A stretch of DNA of 64,000 nt from Undaria pinnatifida (lineage: Eukaryota; Sar; Phaeophyceae; Laminariales; Alariaceae), in NCBI GenBank assembly GCA_012845835.1, contig JABAKD010000011.1, positions 7,068,381-7,132,380 of the forward strand. The letters are read 5' to 3'. Of the stretch, positions 22,101-30,100 are shown one piece after another. Position 1 is the first letter of the stretch. The number at the start of each line of letters is the position of its first letter. A program made the translations under genes and the position numbers. The notes below the pieces were generated by a model. The model searched no databases. It saw only the letters and a list, made by a program, of their open reading frames with translations, and had not been told where the DNA came from.

Positions 22101-24398
22101 GTCTGTTTTCCTCACGTCCTCCCAACACATCCCATGCATCCTCGTACATTTCACATTTTCCCACTATGTCAGTTCTACTCTCTTTTTCTATGCCACAGGG
22201 GCACACCTGTGCAACTTTTTCCTCCTCCTCTCGACTGCTGGTATACCCATTTCTTCTTTCGGGCCGGGTGGGGGGGGGGGGGGGGGGACACACCCTGCGC
22301 TCTGCGGGCTGGAGCCGACGAGGTGGCTGCACGACTCCCGGACAGCCTTAAGCCTCCGTAGGGCAGAGAAAAACCGGCGGCCCTGGTCCGGCTCTAGAGG
22401 GGCCGATAACGCCTCCACCTCTTCGGGCGTCAGCTGAAACTTGCGCAGGAACAGGGACACCTGTGTGTTTCATTTATACAGTCGCAGTCTAAGCAGCAGT
22501 CGCAGTAGTTGTTACGGGCGGGTTCCCTCATACCTACAAAACATACTTATTCGCGTGAAAAGACTTGCACGAAAAATGTAGCTGTAGGCGTTCGTTATGA
22601 CATTCCGCAAGCAAGCCGGCAAGTAAGCCACACACAATTAGGTAGGCCAAGCAGGAAGCAGCCTGGGCGGGAAGCACGAACGAAAAGGTGCCACCGCCCT
22701 CCCCCGTCCCCCCCCGCGGCCCCCGCCTTCTACCGACCGCACCGGCGAGCTAAGACAACCGGCTCGCGCGCATCATTGTCGTTGTCACCCACCATCACCA
22801 CTATTATGCCATGTCGAACGCGGCAGCCCTCCGTCTTGAAGCAGTGCGCACACGACACGCGAGAAGTCAAGACACATTACGACAAGAAAGGACAAAACAA
22901 CCCGTCTCGGTTTTTCCTTCTCCATCCTTCTCTCCCTCTCTCCTTCCCTCCCTCCCTTCCTCCCTCCTTCCCTCCCTCCCTCCCTCCCTCCCACACACAC
23001 GCACCTACGAACGCACGCACACACGCATTCACGCACGCACCCACGCACCCACGCACGCACCCACGCACCCACCGACCCACCGACCAACCCACCCACCCAC
23101 CCACCCGCCCACCCACCTGGTCCGCGTGCTTTCCGAGCTGCGACCTCTGCTCCCGAAGAGCCTCCGCCCTCGCAGTGAACTGCTGCATGCTGCTGTCCGC
23201 GGCCGTTAGCCTTTCGGAGATCGAAACACAGCCGTCTTCTAGACCGGCTACGTACCCGTCTAACCCTTCTAAGCGGTCCCTGAGGCGCTCGAAGCTCTTT
23301 TGGAAGCAGGCGCTCAGATTGTAGTTCTGTTCGTTTTTTTGTTTTCGTGTGGTTGGTATGTGGCACCGATAGGGAGGGGGGGTGGGGGTGGGGGTGGAGG
23401 TGGGGGTTGGAGTTGGGGTTAGCGTTAAGGTTGGGGCTATTAATATTATTAGTGTTGGGGTCGGATTTGGGTTGGGGGGTACGGTGGGGGGTGAGGGGGG
23501 GGGCGTTGGGGATGGGGAGGGGTGGAGGGTGGAGGGTGGAGGGGTGGGGGAGGTGAGCAGTTACGCGGGGGGGGGGGTGGTGGAGGTGACGAAGCCGTCG
23601 AGATTAAGGCAGTCCCTGAGGCGGTTAGGGCTCTTCTGGAATTAGGCGCTCAATATGTGTTTATGTTTCGTTTGTGTTGCTGTTGGTGTATATGCGCTCA
23701 ATATGTGTTTATGTTTCGTTTGTGTTGCTGTTGGTATATATGACATTAACAGAGGGAGTGAGGTTGAGGTTGGGGTGAGGGGTGAGGGGGGGGTACTAGG
23801 GGGGGTGAGGGTGGGGTGGGGTCGGGTTGGGGTGGGGGGATGGGGGTGCGGTGGGGTGGAGAGTGGGGGATTGAGGGGGTGGACAATTGGCCGGGGGGGG
23901 GGGGGTTGAGGGTGAACGGAGTATGCAGGGGGGGGGTATACATGAGTATCCGAGGCTCTGACCGCGTACTATTAATACAAGACTAACTTGTATGTAAATG
24001 TCAGGCATGGGGCATAGAATGATGGTGCATTTCTTGCGTAAGTCAATTCACGTCGACAGGTGTCGTATTTTCGTACAAATGGACCGTAGGAGAAAAGACC
24101 CTCGTACCTGTCGCTCGAGGTCCTCCCTGAGCGATCGCCTCGCATCCAGCGTGCTGTACTCGTGCCCGATACCGCCACCGCCGCCCCCCCCCGCCGATGC
24201 CTCGCCGTCGCCGCTCCCCCCGCCGCTGCCGCCACCACCACCGCCACCGCCGCTGCCACCACTAGCGGCCACCGCGCCCCGGCCACCCGCGTCGCTGAAA
24301 AGGGTGCTAATGGCGTCGAGGGACTCGAGGAGGGCAGGGGTGTCTGTCCGCATGTCCAGCACCTTCTTGAGCTTCTTATCCAGCACTCTGGACGCCAT
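9093..24398 (-). CDS. COG6: Conserved oligomeric Golgi complex subunit 6 (COG6), 14 exons
   Basis: Exons in transcript order: 24398-24108, 23326-23117, 22460-22294, 20722-20599, 19003-18953, 16356-16244, 15466-15178, 14862-14677, 13972-13874, 13192-13007, 12225-12145, 10775-10695, 10003-9773, 9119-9093. All join in frame to 711 aa (human COG6 is about 657). The start MASRVLDKKLKKVLDMR matches the family N-terminus. Diagnostic blocks include FLRKFQLTPEEV, QETAYERLYRWVQ, RPIEMQAHDP, RYVGDILAWVHQAVAMEKE, LLNLLAFYRTTV, and the end TPEQ-VRMLLDCD (family: SPQQVQTLLS). COG6 belongs to lobe B of the COG tether for retrograde intra-Golgi vesicles; it is cytosolic and peripheral. Odd points: a Gly/Ala/Ser-rich insert in exon 1, another in exon 7, 13 introns averaging about 1 kb, a GC donor in intron 9 (CAG|GCGAGT), and a 27-nt last exon. 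Confidence 0.93.
9320..9510 (+). repeat. Dispersed element, plus-oriented copy
   Basis: Contains TGCGACTCGCCGAACACC, GCGCTTGGTCCAAGC, GGTGAAAACCCGACATGC, TCCGTCCCGGCA and CTACGGCCATGCATG. The reverse complement of about 13245-13410 matches almost throughout. Shorter copies lie at 2083-2165, 2218-2300 and 15112-15150. No protein or terminal inverted repeat was seen, so the class is unknown. Confidence 0.7.
9571..9640 (-). pseudogene. Decayed copy of the COG6 exon 13 / intron 13 junction
   Basis: Plus-strand CTGCTCCGGCGT..., TAGCC.CTGT repeats the sequence at 9773-9832, which is the 3' end of COG6 exon 13, plus about 15 bases of the adjoining intron. In the copy the donor CAG|GTTTGTG has become CAGTTTTGTG, so the GT is lost. 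It sits about 195 bp into intron 13 on the same strand. Confidence 0.7.
10255..10680. repeat. 7-bp CTAATCG/CTAACCG repeat in a COG6 intron
   Basis: Over 400 bases rich in CTAATCG, CTAACCG and CTAACTG heptamers, often directly adjacent (for example at 10374-10390 and 10570-10660). It lies between COG6 exons 12 and 13. The unit resembles a telomere-type heptamer but is not the canonical CCCTAA. Confidence 0.8.
11518..11656 (+). repeat. CAACAC-rich segment duplicated at 14490-14580, then a CTACTGTATACC repeat
   Basis: About 85 bases starting CCAATGTCAACATCACCATC are nearly identical to 14490-14580, three kilobases away in another COG6 intron. Directly after come four copies of (C)TACTGTATACC/ATC (about 11604-11656). 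Confidence 0.8.
11690..11945. repeat. GGGTC foldback element
   Basis: Starts CCACGGGTCATGG, contains GGGTCGGGTC tandem pentamers (11759-11805), and ends GCGACCCGTGG, so its ends are inverted repeats. A related element with the same CACGGGTCATG start and GACCCGTG end is at 45062-45232. Both look like small non-autonomous foldback elements; no coding capacity. Confidence 0.65.
12345..12590. repeat. ACGAAAA/GAAAACG hexamer-type repeat in COG6 intron 10
   Basis: Adenine-rich repeats of ACGAAAACGAAAATG type; the complementary strand gives a long Phe/Arg/Ser frame that is a repeat artefact. A similar ACGAA tract is at 7995-8120. Confidence 0.75.
12725..12990. repeat. CAA/CAC-rich microsatellite cluster, COG6 intron 10
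   Basis: Runs of CAACAC, CAACAG and CACCAC triplet-type repeats with C runs. On the transcribed strand this is a G/T-rich intron interior. No exon signal inside. Confidence 0.75.
13245..13410 (-). repeat. Dispersed element, minus-oriented copy
   Basis: Reverse-complement partner of 9320-9510. In plus-strand order it shows CATGGCCGTAGTC, ACCCTCGCATCCCTA, CGGGACGGAGCACG, GTTTTCACCAACCAGGCAG and GTGTTCGGCGAGTCGCATG. It lies in COG6 intron 9, about 50 bp upstream (in transcript sense) of exon 10. Confidence 0.7.
13670..13868. repeat. CCGAATTCA/CCACTCCGAA repeat in COG6 intron 9
   Basis: Repeated ATCCACTCCGAATTC-like blocks ending a few bases from the GC donor of exon 9. The repeat carries many EcoRI-type GAATTC hexamers. 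No coding signal. Confidence 0.6.
14345..14600. repeat. ACC/CAC/AAC microsatellite in COG6 intron 8
   Basis: Trinucleotide-rich tract; its right half (14490-14580) is the second copy of the segment found at 11518-11603. Confidence 0.8.
16081..16132. repeat. (AAC)17 microsatellite in COG6 intron 6
   Basis: An uninterrupted AAC run of about 50 bases. A GTTGT-rich tract at about 15575-15615 on the other side of the same intron is complementary in character. Confidence 0.95.
17155..17926. mobile_element. Small DNA transposon/MITE with about 48-bp terminal inverted repeats
   Basis: The left end TTTCTTACACAATCGGAG is matched by the reverse complement of the right end, TTTCTTACACGGTCGGAT. Both continue into a CGAAAACGGT block and then CTTTTCGACTG or TTTTTCGACTG. 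The motif CAGTCGAAAA recurs inside both ends, as expected of subterminal transposase-binding repeats. The interior (about 17350-17830) has no open frame resembling a transposase. Lies in COG6 intron 5. Target-site duplication not identified with confidence. Confidence 0.65.
18232..18315 (+). repeat. Hairpin repeat family, copy 1
   Basis: Contains AAGCTCGCAAAGGTGAG and AACTCACAGCTGACGT around a CGACC...GGTCG stem. See the finding on this five-copy family. Confidence 0.65.
18600..18925 (+). repeat. Three tandem about 115-125-bp units
   Basis: Units share TACCCCGTCAGTCAGAAGC, then GGCCAAAAAGAGGTACT or similar, near 18632, 18742 and 18868. The core resembles pieces in the 52-54 kb repeat block (CCCCGTCACCCAGAAATTG, GGCCAAAAAGTGCTAG). 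The last unit ends about 30 bp from COG6 exon 5. Confidence 0.75.
19255..19365. repeat. G/A-rich tract with long G runs, COG6 intron 4
   Basis: Plus-strand GGGGAGG-type repeats and G runs beside the GCAAT/ATTAT sequence; no coding signal on either strand. Confidence 0.6.
20985..21430. repeat. AACACC/CACCAA repeat, about 450 bp, COG6 intron 3
   Basis: Hexamer-type AACACCAACACC repeats that translate as Asn/Thr on the plus strand and Val/Leu or Gly/Val on the minus strand. Microsatellite, not a gene. Confidence 0.85.
22915..23112. repeat. CCTT/CCCT then CACG then CACC tetramer series
   Basis: Three successive tetranucleotide arrays that end at the donor side of COG6 exon 2. They explain the long Pro/Thr/His-rich frames here. 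Confidence 0.85.
23594..23660 (-). pseudogene. Decayed copy of the COG6 intron 1 / exon 2 junction
   Basis: Plus-strand AGTCCCTGAGGCG, GCTCTTCTGGAATTAGGCGCTCA matches 23278-23320 (GGTCCCTGAGGCG, GCTCTTTTGGAAGCAGGCGCTCA), the 5' end of COG6 exon 2. The acceptor CAG and the following AAC codon are not preserved. It lies about 330 bp upstream of the real exon in intron 1. Confidence 0.7.
23646..23742 (+). repeat. Two tandem about 47-bp copies
   Basis: GCGCTCAATATGTGTTTATG followed by TTTCGTTTGTGTTGCTGTTGG occurs twice in a row, nearly identical. The duplication starts at the edge of the decayed exon copy. Confidence 0.85.
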
Positions 24399-25145
24399 GA
24401 TCTTAATATGGCTGCTGACGGCAAAAAAGCAGGGGTGTTTGATACTGGAATGATGGGATGGCTTGTACAAAACACGGCTCGTACACAACCGTGTACCAGG
24501 TATTTGAATGCAATGCAGCGCCAACGACATGCGTTGCTGTGCTTCTCGCCAGTGTTGTACAGCTCTACTTCTTAGCGATACGTCGTTGTATGAGGACTAC
24601 CAATTAGCAACAGGTATGACAGCAGTATACCTGGTACAGAATGCAGGACACCTCGTAATAATAAAGAGGGTAATATGAAAGGCAGGCTTGTGTTTACAGG
24701 AAAATAAGAAAGCCCGGAGCCGTTATACTAAAGTTAGTGTATGATAGAACGCACTTTCCCAATAAGAAACTCAGCCTGGGTCATTATTGAGGTATCATGT
24801 TACGTGTCCTTTCTTGTATTTGGATAATATACTGAGGTATCGGCTTAGTCTGCTTTTGTCTTGTTGCCGGTTTGCTTGCTTGCTTGCTGCCTACCTTCCT
24901 GCCTGCTTATTGCCTGTTTGACGGACTCCTTGTTTCCTGCTGTTTGCGCTTAGCTTGCCTACGAGTACGCACCCGATTGAGAGGAAGGATCCTGCAATAA
25001 CAGCAGTGCTTTCGTGGCCTGCCTCAGGTGGTGTAGATGGGCTGGTCGGGGGTATTCTACTTGCTGCGCTACAGCTGCTGCTACTGCTGCTGCTACTGCT
25101 GCTCAGCTGCTGCTGCTGCTGCTGTTGCTACTACTGCTACTGTTG

Positions 25146-25183
<38 letters not shown>

Positions 25184-25869
25184 GCTACTGCTGCTGCTGC
25201 TGCCGCTGCTGCTGCTACGGCTGCTGTTGCTACTATTGCTGCTGAGTACCTATCCAGTACAAGGTACGAGGTATGTTGCACAGGCCCACTCTGTCCAACG
25301 AAGACAGAAGATGCGGGGGGAACCAGAACGACGGCAGAATCCAGAACGACGGCAGAATGAGTTTCTTCACTTGGAATTCTACGCCTAAAACACGTCGTCG
25401 GGGAGGTGCAACCTGACCAACTACAATTTTCACGACTTCAAAATACCTGTACGCCCCCGTTATGGCCCAGCGAGGACAAGCAACAGCTTACCGGCGAAGC
25501 TTCGCGCAGCACAGCTGGGAGCCGAACCTGGAAGATGAGTCCCACCTACCCCAAAACAAAAATGCCTTAACAGTATCCATGAACTCCTGGTTTCATCGCC
25601 ATCCGCATCTTTTCGCTCGTGGTGTGCAGCCCGACACGACAGCTATCCACAAGAGTGATCACGGCATTGTGGTGTCTCGACCGATATACTATCTACCGGC
25701 GACGAGGAGCCGAAAAGCTCGGATCAGCGGAAGCTCTAGCGAGGGCGGGCAGGAAAGCAAAAAGGTCTCGAGGATTGTATTTTTTTTTGTGGGGCGGTCC
25801 TTGCGGGCAACGAACATCTGATACCAAACTAACAAAGGTGGAGGCGGGGGAGGGGGAGGGGGAGGAAAC
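24399..25869. promoter_or_regulatory. Divergent intergenic region between COG6 and U2A' genes
   Basis: The two start codons are 1471 bp apart and diverge, so this stretch must hold both promoters and 5' UTRs. It contains TTGCTTGC-type repeats (24875-24910) and a CTG/GCT microsatellite (25073-25245). I see no convincing TATA element close to either start and no exon inside. Confidence 0.55.
25073..25245. repeat. (CTG)n microsatellite, about 170 bp
   Basis: CTG/GCT triplets with CTA interruptions, giving poly-Leu, poly-Ala or poly-Cys frames. Non-coding, in the divergent intergenic region. Confidence 0.9.
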
Positions 25870-27090
25870 ATGCGGCTAACGGCGGACGTCATAGTGGTGA
25901 GTGGACGAAGCAAGAAGGCTCAGATCTTATGCGATGTAGCGGTGTTTCCCTCCCTCCCTCTCGTGCCTGCGGTGTGTGCAGGGTTGTTCGCTGGTGAGAG
26001 GAAGCTATGAGTACGCTCGGAAAATCTTGACAAGCAGCAGAAAGATGTTTGCTCTGCTGGAGTGGTCTCCTGTCGGCTTGCTTCTCAAGAAGCAAGGGCA
26101 TTTGCTTTTCTTCCCACTCTTGGAGGTTGTCGGGGTGGGATGGATCAGTGCCACACCTGGCGATAGAGAAGTGGCGTTATTGCATGCTTCGTGCGTGCTA
26201 TCGGCGGGGAGACTGTCGGCAACGAGCTGGAAGTTGGCGTTCCCCCCGATCTCCGACCCGACGCAAATCGACTTACAAAAATAAAAAAAATCGAATCTGA
26301 TGATGGTGACATGGTCACACGAGGTCCCTCTGAGCTTCGAGCGCAACAAAGAACAAGACAAGGGGCGGGGTGGGGAGGGAGAGACTGCTGTTGTGATTGT
26401 CCGATGAGAAGATCGTTGTGCGGTGCCAGACGCGCTGTTTGCCTGCGTGACGTTGCTGCTCTCTGACCCCCCCTTTGCCTGCCGCTGAAGTAGCTGCGGT
26501 GTGGACTCATGGACAGCAGGGGTGCCACAAGGAATGCAGAATGCAAAAGCATCGCAAAGGGCGCGCAGTGTTTTTTTTCAAAAGCAAGCAGAAAAAAGAA
26601 AATTTGAAAAATAGAACCCAGTACAAGTATCATGGCGGCGGCGTGGGTGTCAAGCCCCATTGGCCCCACCATACTCCAGGGAGGGGGCACCGCAAGTGCT
26701 ACTGCTGCAGATTACTGGTGCGTTGAATGGGCTTAGTTTGATACTTCGAATATCAATGAACTATGAACCTTTTTGAGAAATATGTGCCGTTCCGCGATAC
26801 GAGTACGAGTATGAAATCATACTTGCACCTGGAATTTGCTACTGCTGGTGCAGCTAGCTAATTAGACTAAAGCAAACGGTAGCGAACGGAGATGTGCGGT
26901 CTCATCATCCATGTTCATTAGATGTTCATACTGCTGTCTGTAGAGCACTCGTGGTCCCTCATTAGTGTGGTGCCTTGCCAGATGACCATGACCGCACCAA
27001 AGCGAGACACCGCACGATCACGGGATATTGGAGTGCTCTTATCAAAGTCGTGGCATGCGATCTGGGGCTCCGCACTAAAGGGTATCGCAC

Positions 27091-27133
<43 letters not shown>

Positions 27134-27150
27134 GCTGCTGCTGCTGTTGC

Positions 27151-27184
<34 letters not shown>

Positions 27185-30100
27185 GCCGTTGCCGTTGCTG
27201 TTGCTGTTGCTGTTGTTGTTGTTGTTGTTGTTGCTGTTGTTGTTGATATGGCTGTTGCTGTTGTTGTTGTTGTTGTTGTTGTTGTTGCGTTTTTTCTCAC
27301 ATTAACTCGCATCGTCAAGTCCGTGGTCACAGGACAGGCTCCAGTCACTCTGGAGTGGACTGACGTGGAACCACGGCTGTTCTTGTAGTGTGCGCGTCCA
27401 GCACATCTTTCGATAGTGCTTGCTTCGCGCGTGTCGTACATGTCTAGACTGCCGTATACACATCTACATGCATTTGAGTCCAATATGAGTCCGACATTCG
27501 AAGCGTCATCCTCTAGCCTACAGTATCAGCCCTATGATAGATCGCCATTCGTTTTTGTCATGTTTTCTTGTTTTCCCTCTGGAGCCACAAAATGTTTACC
27601 CGCAAACACTCGACTACTTTGGTTTCGTGCGTGCTGTCACAAACCGCAAGTCTCTTGCGGTACCTGTGTCCTGTGCGAGTATTCCAGCAGCAGTAAGATA
27701 TTACCCCTTATGATGCTGGTTATGATGCTGGTTATAATGCTGGTTATAATGCTGGTTATGATGCTGATGCTATTGGTCTCCTCCTCTCTCGGCCGTGCTC
27801 TTCCGTCGTTCGTCATTCGTCCTTATTCTAACGTCGTACAGCACGCCCGTGCGAGCATCAACCCTTGCGATGAACGGGAGCTGGACCTGCGTGGGTACAA
27901 GATCCCGATGATAGAAAACTTGGGGGTGAGGACGCGGTGACACGCACAACACTGGTGTGTTCGGCAGTTTCTTCGTGGTGGTAGTGGTACTAGTGCTGGT
28001 TGTAGTAGTCGCGGTAGTAGTAGTAGTAGTAGTAGAAGTAGGAGGAGGAGGAGGAGGAGGAGGAATAGCTGCAGCAGCAGCAGGAGTAGCTTAGTCGCAG
28101 TTGTTGGTGCTGCTGATGTTGGTGTTGGTGTTGTCGTCGTCGTCGTTGTTGTTGTTGTTGTTGTTGTTGTTGATCTTGTTGTTGATCATGTTGTTTCTGT
28201 TGTTTTCGTTGTTATCGTTGCTGTCGTTGCTGTTGTTGTCGTTGTTGGTGCCGTTAACTTTGCTTTTTATTGTCGGGGGACCAGGTCACTCAGGACCAGT
28301 TCGACGCGATGGACTTCTCCGACAACGAGATCAAGAAGCTCGACAACTTCCCGCGATACAAACGCTTATCATCCCTCCTTCTCTGCAACAATCACGTCTC
28401 GAGGATCGCGCTGGATCTCGGCACACAGCTGCCCAACCTTTCCTGCCTCATCCTCACCAACAACAAGGTAGCGAGATCAGCACGATATTAACGCCTCCCA
28501 CTCGAGATCTGCTTCGCGACAAGAATTCACCTTTTTTTTCCAGGAGACCCAGGGGTGGGGTACATGAGTGGCACCTGCTTATGTTGTTCATTTTAGTCTG
28601 TACGTTCTCCGACTTGGGGTGTTGAGTAGTTGCGCACCGCCAGACGGCCAAACTTTTGGCCCCATGAAAGAAACGAGGCGGGGGAACAGCATAGCTGGGG
28701 GCTTGTAGCCTATAATACGGATCGCGTGATGAATGGTTTGGAACGGAAATGTCGGCACCAATTCAAGGGGTCGGACCTAGGATTTTGACGAGAAACTCCT
28801 TCGCCATGGATGCGTGTCCCCCTGTCTTATCCCCCTCCCCCCCCCTCTCCTCCTCCTCCCTCCTTCTTCCTCTCCTCCTTCCTTCTCCCCTCTTCCTCTC
28901 CTCCCCTCCCTCTCCTTCCGTTTATCTCTTATCTGCAACCGCTGTTTCTGCTTAGTTGCGCACCTTGGGAGATCTAAAGGGCCTGAGCAGCTGCACGAAG
29001 CTGACGATGCTGTCTTTGCTGCACAATGAGGTTGTCAACAAGCAGTATTACCGCCTGTACACCATCAACCTCGTGCCGAGCCTCAAGCAGCTTGACTTCC
29101 AGAAGGTCACGGTTAAGGCGAGTGGTGGTGTTTGTTCGGTAACACACCCCAGCAGAGCAGCAGCAGAGCAGAGCAGCAGCAGAGCAGAGCAGCAGCAGAG
29201 CAGAGCAGCAGCAGAGCAGAGGAGCCATTGGTCTTGTGGTCGTTTTCGTCAATTTACCAACTCTATCCAATTTTTTTCGTCGACTTTGTCACTGCAAACG
29301 TTTCAATATTTTCGCCGATTTGTTCTGCTCTTGTTAATTTTTTCCCAATTGTGATTTATTTTGGTTATGACGTTGCGTGTGTGTTTTAGTCGCCTAATTG
29401 TCTTGCGCTTGTTCTCGCTCTTGCTCTTCCCTGCTGACGTTCTTGTTCCTTGTTCTCGTCGTATGCCTGCTGCGTGGCGGTGTCTTAATTTTCCACCCGG
29501 GTGGGCGGGGGTTCCGAACCTCGGCAGGAGCGAGAGGCGGCGGGGCGACTGGCGCGATCGCAGGCGGGACAGGCAATGATGCAGGACGTGGCCAAGCAGG
29601 CCGAGAAGGCCAAGACCTTCACCCCGGGAGCGCCGGCGGCAGCGGAGCAGAAGCTGACGGACGAGCACCGAGCCATCTACGCCGAGCGCATCGCCAAGGC
29701 TACGACCGTGGAAGAGGTGAGGCAGTCAGTCGGAGTCTCGTGGTGTGTTTTTGGCTGTTTTTTTGGATGGGGCGGATTTTGTTTCGGGTTTGGTTTGAGT
29801 GGGGTTGGGATGCGGTGGGGTAGGGTGGTTGGGTCTTGGTTTCGTTTCGTTTGAGATTCGATGGGTTGGCATGGGTTGGGTTGGTTTGGCTTCGGGTGGG
29901 TTGGGTCGGGTTGGGTTGGGTTGGGTCGGTTTGGTTTTGGTTGGGTTTGGTTTTGTTTGATTGGGTTGGGTTGGGTTGGGTTGGCCAGGGTAGCCATGTA
30001 TGCAGAGCGCATCGCCGAAGCCACCGCGATGGAGGAGTTCAGCCAGTCAGTCCGAGTCGGTGGGGAGGAGTTGCCCTGAGCAGCTTCCGGCCGGTAAGAG

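Noticed and set aside
22785-23366. Gly/Cys/Val-rich 193-codon frame and overlapping Pro/His/Thr frame
   Set aside because: Translations of CACC/CACG/CCTT tetramer arrays around COG6 exon 2.
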